Source: Sphagnum compactum (lineage: Eukaryota > Bryophyta > Sphagnopsida > Sphagnales). From it: a DNA stretch of 64,000 nt. Within the stretch, counting starts at the first letter, position 1. The number at the start of each line of letters is the position of its first letter. The position numbers and the translations under genes were made by a program. Location of the stretch: contig OZ234497.1 in assembly GCA_965153455.1 (NCBI GenBank), positions 5,456,001 to 5,520,000 of the forward strand, given 5' to 3'. Under the pieces are notes generated by a model, which did not search any database, was not told where the DNA came from, and saw nothing but the letters and a program-made list of their open reading frames with translations. This document shows positions 59,063 to 64,000 of this stretch, one piece after another.

Positions 59063-59690
59063 CCCAGTTGGGTTTTGGTGAGTTTATGATGAAAAAGACT
59101 TCATTTCTTAAATACATATATTTAGTTCCCAGTTGGGTTGGTGAGTTTATGATGAAAAAGACTTCATTTTTAAAATACATTTATTTAGTACCCAGTTGGG
59201 TTTGTGAGTTTATGATGAAAAAGACTCAATATCTTAAATAGATATGATCAGTTTCCAGTTGGGTTTGTGAGTTTATGATGAAAAAGACTTAATTCTTAAA
59301 TAGATATATTTAATTTCCAGTTGGGTTGTTTGAGTTTATGATGAAAAGACTTAATTTCTTGAATAGATATATTTAGTTCCCAGTTGGGTTTGTTAGTTTT
59401 TGATGAAAATTACTTAATTTCTTAAATAAATATATTTAGTTGCAGTTGGGTTTGTGAGTTTATGATGAAAAGACTTAATTTCTGAAATAGATATATTCAG
59501 TTCCCAGTTGGGTTGGTAAAGATTATGATGAAAAGACTTAAATTTTTGAAATAGATATATTTAGTTCTCAGTTGGGTTGTTAAGAGTTTATTCTTAAAAA
59601 ATATGATTTCTTATATAAATACATTTAATTTAATGCCCAGTTGAGTTTATTAGTTTATGATTTTTTAAAAATATATAAACATTATATATA
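59063..59690. repeat. Tandem array, 62-65-bp unit, about ten copies
   Basis: CAGTTGGGTT followed by GAGTTTATGATGAAAAAGAC recurs with CAG at 59,065, 59,130, 59,193, 59,256, 59,318, 59,381, 59,443, 59,505, 59,569 and 59,638. The downstream copies are progressively more diverged. Confidence 0.92.
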
Positions 59691-60405
59691 TAGTTGACAT
59701 GAAGCCAATATAGATTTTTTGAACTTATGTCTGTTTTATGATAACAATGCAGTCGGCTATTTTTGGAAGCAGATGCATATTTCTCATTGTGTGCATTGTC
59801 GTTTGATATGGAATTTTGAGTTGGAGAATTTTCATTTATATGATAAAAGTAGTATTTGAACTAGATATGAATTTCAATACAAGAAGCATTTGTAAGGAGC
59901 ATAGAAGTAGACAGGAGTGGCAAACCCCAGTTGGAATTTGTTTGTCGCACTATGCTCTTGCAGTGCACGAGAGAAAATTTCAATGCAAGAAGGCATTTTT
60001 GTAAGGAGGCATTCGAAACAGACATGAATGGCAACCCAAAAGAAACAAGTTGAGAAATCTGGAGCAATCCCAAAATCAAGCCGGTTGGCTCCCAAGACTA
60101 AGCAGGAATTTTGTATTAGAAATCAACATTGAAGGAATTGCAATAACATTAGACAAAATAAAGAACCTACTACAGAACAAATTAAGAAATGCATCGAAAA
60201 GACAAAACAAAGAAGAATTGCAGCATCATCAAGACAATGCAAGAATGGCAACAAGACTAACTAGGGAATAGCAGAAGACAACCAACAAGGAATTGGAACG
60301 AAACCAACAAGGAATTGCTAGACAAACAAGGGATTGAATTGCCACAAAATAAAGACAGAAATTGCAACCACTAGAGACACAATATAGCAGGAATCGCAAG
60401 TCGAT
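59691..60405. other. Intergenic, A-rich, no gene
   Basis: AACAAGGAATTG-type imperfect repeats lie around 60,240-60,335. Short frames on both strands show no family features. Confidence 0.5.
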
Positions 60406-60411
60406 TTTATT
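60406..60411 (-). terminator. Candidate polyadenylation signal of polyubiquitin
   Basis: On the minus strand AATAAA lies about 120 nt after the polyubiquitin stop codon. Confidence 0.6.
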
Positions 60412-60530
60412 GTATGTCCAATGCACAACTTGTGTGTCAAAGAAACATTAGATAAGAGCTTCCTTTACAATAATGGCTTTCCTGCTTTCTGAGCGCGCAC
60501 ACACACCATCGCACATACCGCAGTAAATGT

Positions 60531-62720
<2,190 letters not shown>

Positions 62721-63004
62721 ACTTAACCTAATTTGGCAGGCTACAAAGAGAGTAGGTACCTATGAGTGGTACTCTCCATCTCCACGTGTCATTCTATAAA
62801 AGGGTTTTAAAAACTAGTTATCTACTCACCTACCTACTCACCTACCTACCTACCTACCTGACACGGTTACAGAACCGCTCAACTTGGTTTCTTTATGTAA
62901 CTCCCTTTTTCTTTTTTTTTCCCCCTTTCTTTTTCGTCCTTTTTCTTTTAGGTTGGAGCGTTGCTATTGGTGGAAAGCAAGCGGAGAAACGCTGGGAGGG
63001 AAAA
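62721..63004. other. Short spacer with (CTAC)n microsatellite
   Basis: CTACCTAC and CTCACCTAC runs lie at about 62,822-62,859, and T-rich low complexity at about 62,900-62,950. No gene is seen. Confidence 0.6.
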
Positions 63005-63145
63005 AGAAAATTGCTGAGTTTGCAAAAGGACAGAAGAAGGGACGAAGTGGTCCCGGGTTCGATTCCTTGGCCTAGTGGGCAATCCCGCAACTTGCCTGAT
63101 TCCAGGCGGTTTCTAAGGAGAGAACAAGCGACCCAAAAAAAAAAG
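63005..63145 (+). mobile_element. Possible tRNA-derived SINE remnant
   Basis: A perfect Pol III B box GGTTCGATTCC at 63,056-63,066 is preceded 45 bp upstream by an A-box-like TTGCTGAGTTTG (63,011-63,022). The sequence ends in an A-rich stretch (AAAAAAAAAAGAAG, from about 63,136). No cloverleaf can be folded around it, so it is not a tRNA gene. Order and spacing fit a tRNA-derived SINE. No target duplication was identified. Confidence 0.4.
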
Positions 63146-64000
63146 AAGAAATGGAAAATTGCAAGTGGCCATAATAATAGAAAAAGCTCCCAAATAAGAC
63201 AACCTAAAAATACTTACACCCCCCACTCCCCCACCCCCCCCCCAAAAAAAACCCGGGATATTATTATATTTGCCAAGATACTTGAAATTTCTTTTCATAA
63301 CAAATTGTTGGCTCTGCATGTAAAGGGGGGGGCCCAAAAAAAAAAAAAAACTCCTAAAAAATGTGATTTTCATGAATTATTCAGATGTAGGCTAGATGAA
63401 CCATAACCATCCCTAAACCCAACCATCATCCATCCTAAGAATCTTGACACTCCTTCAACCGAATGTTTCATTAGCAACCTACTAGTTAGCACAAGGTACC
63501 AACTTGGGCTCTCATTGGCCCAATGATTCTGTAACCATCTACTACTTGGGGATGAATCCTAAACCTACATTGGTACCCATGGTTAATAAATTCTTGCTTT
63601 CTTTACATTCTTCTAACCATGGTAAAATTATATCCCATCATAAGACTAATAAATCAAAGGCCCTCTGAGTCCAAATTTAACATTTTCCTGGGTTAAATTA
63701 ATATGGCCCATTAGTAAAAAGGCCTAACTCGAGAAGGTGAAGGTAACTTACCAGCATGGCTGGTGGTGGTAATGGTGGTGGTGGGTGGTTCACCCTAACC
63801 AATTGCATTGTTTATTACCATGGTTAGCTGTTGGATGACAGGAATACAATGAAAAAATGTTTCGTGTTCACATATCATCCATCAATATGTACCTTCATTA
63901 TTAGTGGGTGTCAAACCTTTTTCTTCAAGTTATTAGAGTTATCCGTAAAGTCATGCCCCGTTGGGTCTGAGTTGCACCCCTCCCTCCCTCCCTCATTGGA
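63146..64000. other. Intergenic, nothing recognised
   Basis: Homopolymer C, G and A tracts lie at 63,233-63,352 and a GGTGGT microsatellite near 63,762-63,790. No frame of interest is present. Confidence 0.5.

Noticed and set aside
63040-63070. tRNA gene suggested by GGTTCGATTCC
   Set aside because: No acceptor, D or anticodon stem can be formed around the B box. A SINE remnant fits better.

Overview
The window is plant nuclear DNA. It holds four well-supported genes in AT-rich, repeat-laden intergenic DNA. The genes are a 26-exon CPSF160 (cleavage and polyadenylation specificity factor subunit 1), a six-exon eIF3f, an intronless pfkB-family sugar kinase and a seven-unit polyubiquitin. Their best matches, from memory, are the Arabidopsis-type proteins. 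Copia LTR elements primed by initiator Met-tRNA, a Helitron-like element, telomere-type TTTAGGG runs and CT-rich leaders also fit a land plant. All seven ubiquitin units carry Thr28 instead of the Ala28 of flowering plants. I recall Thr28 from some green algae and non-seed plants, so a non-seed streptophyte is my guess, but the species cannot be fixed from the window.

Layout. 1-11,000: no confident gene. It has a 500-bp fold-back element (2490-2991), a degenerate CCTAGG-rich repeat tract (3530-4335), a decayed Copia gag with primer site (5268-6560), a 300-bp inverted repeat (7763-8066), a 59-bp tandem array (8614-8848) and a probable Ty3/gypsy chromodomain remnant (about 10,180-10,470). 11,055-25,918: a gene island with CPSF160 (minus) and eIF3f (plus) transcribed divergently from a 475-bp shared promoter that contains a duplicated 46-bp motif. 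26,000-43,000: intergenic DNA with two inverted-repeat elements, one of which (28,688-29,455) has perfect 25-bp ends and an ORF with a PCNA-binding-like motif. It also holds a full-length but inactivated Copia element (32,870-37,943) with 210-bp LTRs, and a 100-bp tandem array. 43,141-44,526: the pfkB kinase, its upstream region built of minisatellite repeats. 44,600-60,500: repeats only, including a Helitron-like element (49,640-49,986), a head-to-head repeat palindrome (50,951-51,900), an exact 100-bp eight-copy array between inverted repeats (56,741-57,855) and a 63-bp ten-copy array (59,063-59,690). 60,531-62,132: polyubiquitin (minus). 62,133-64,000: its leader and promoter, a SINE-like sequence, and unremarkable DNA.

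The host genes are housekeeping functions: mRNA 3'-end formation, translation initiation, ubiquitin supply and sugar or nucleoside phosphorylation. Nothing ties them into one pathway beyond the shared promoter of CPSF160 and eIF3f. All exon structures were assembled by eye from reading-frame continuity, splice-site rules and remembered family sequence. They are untested against transcripts.
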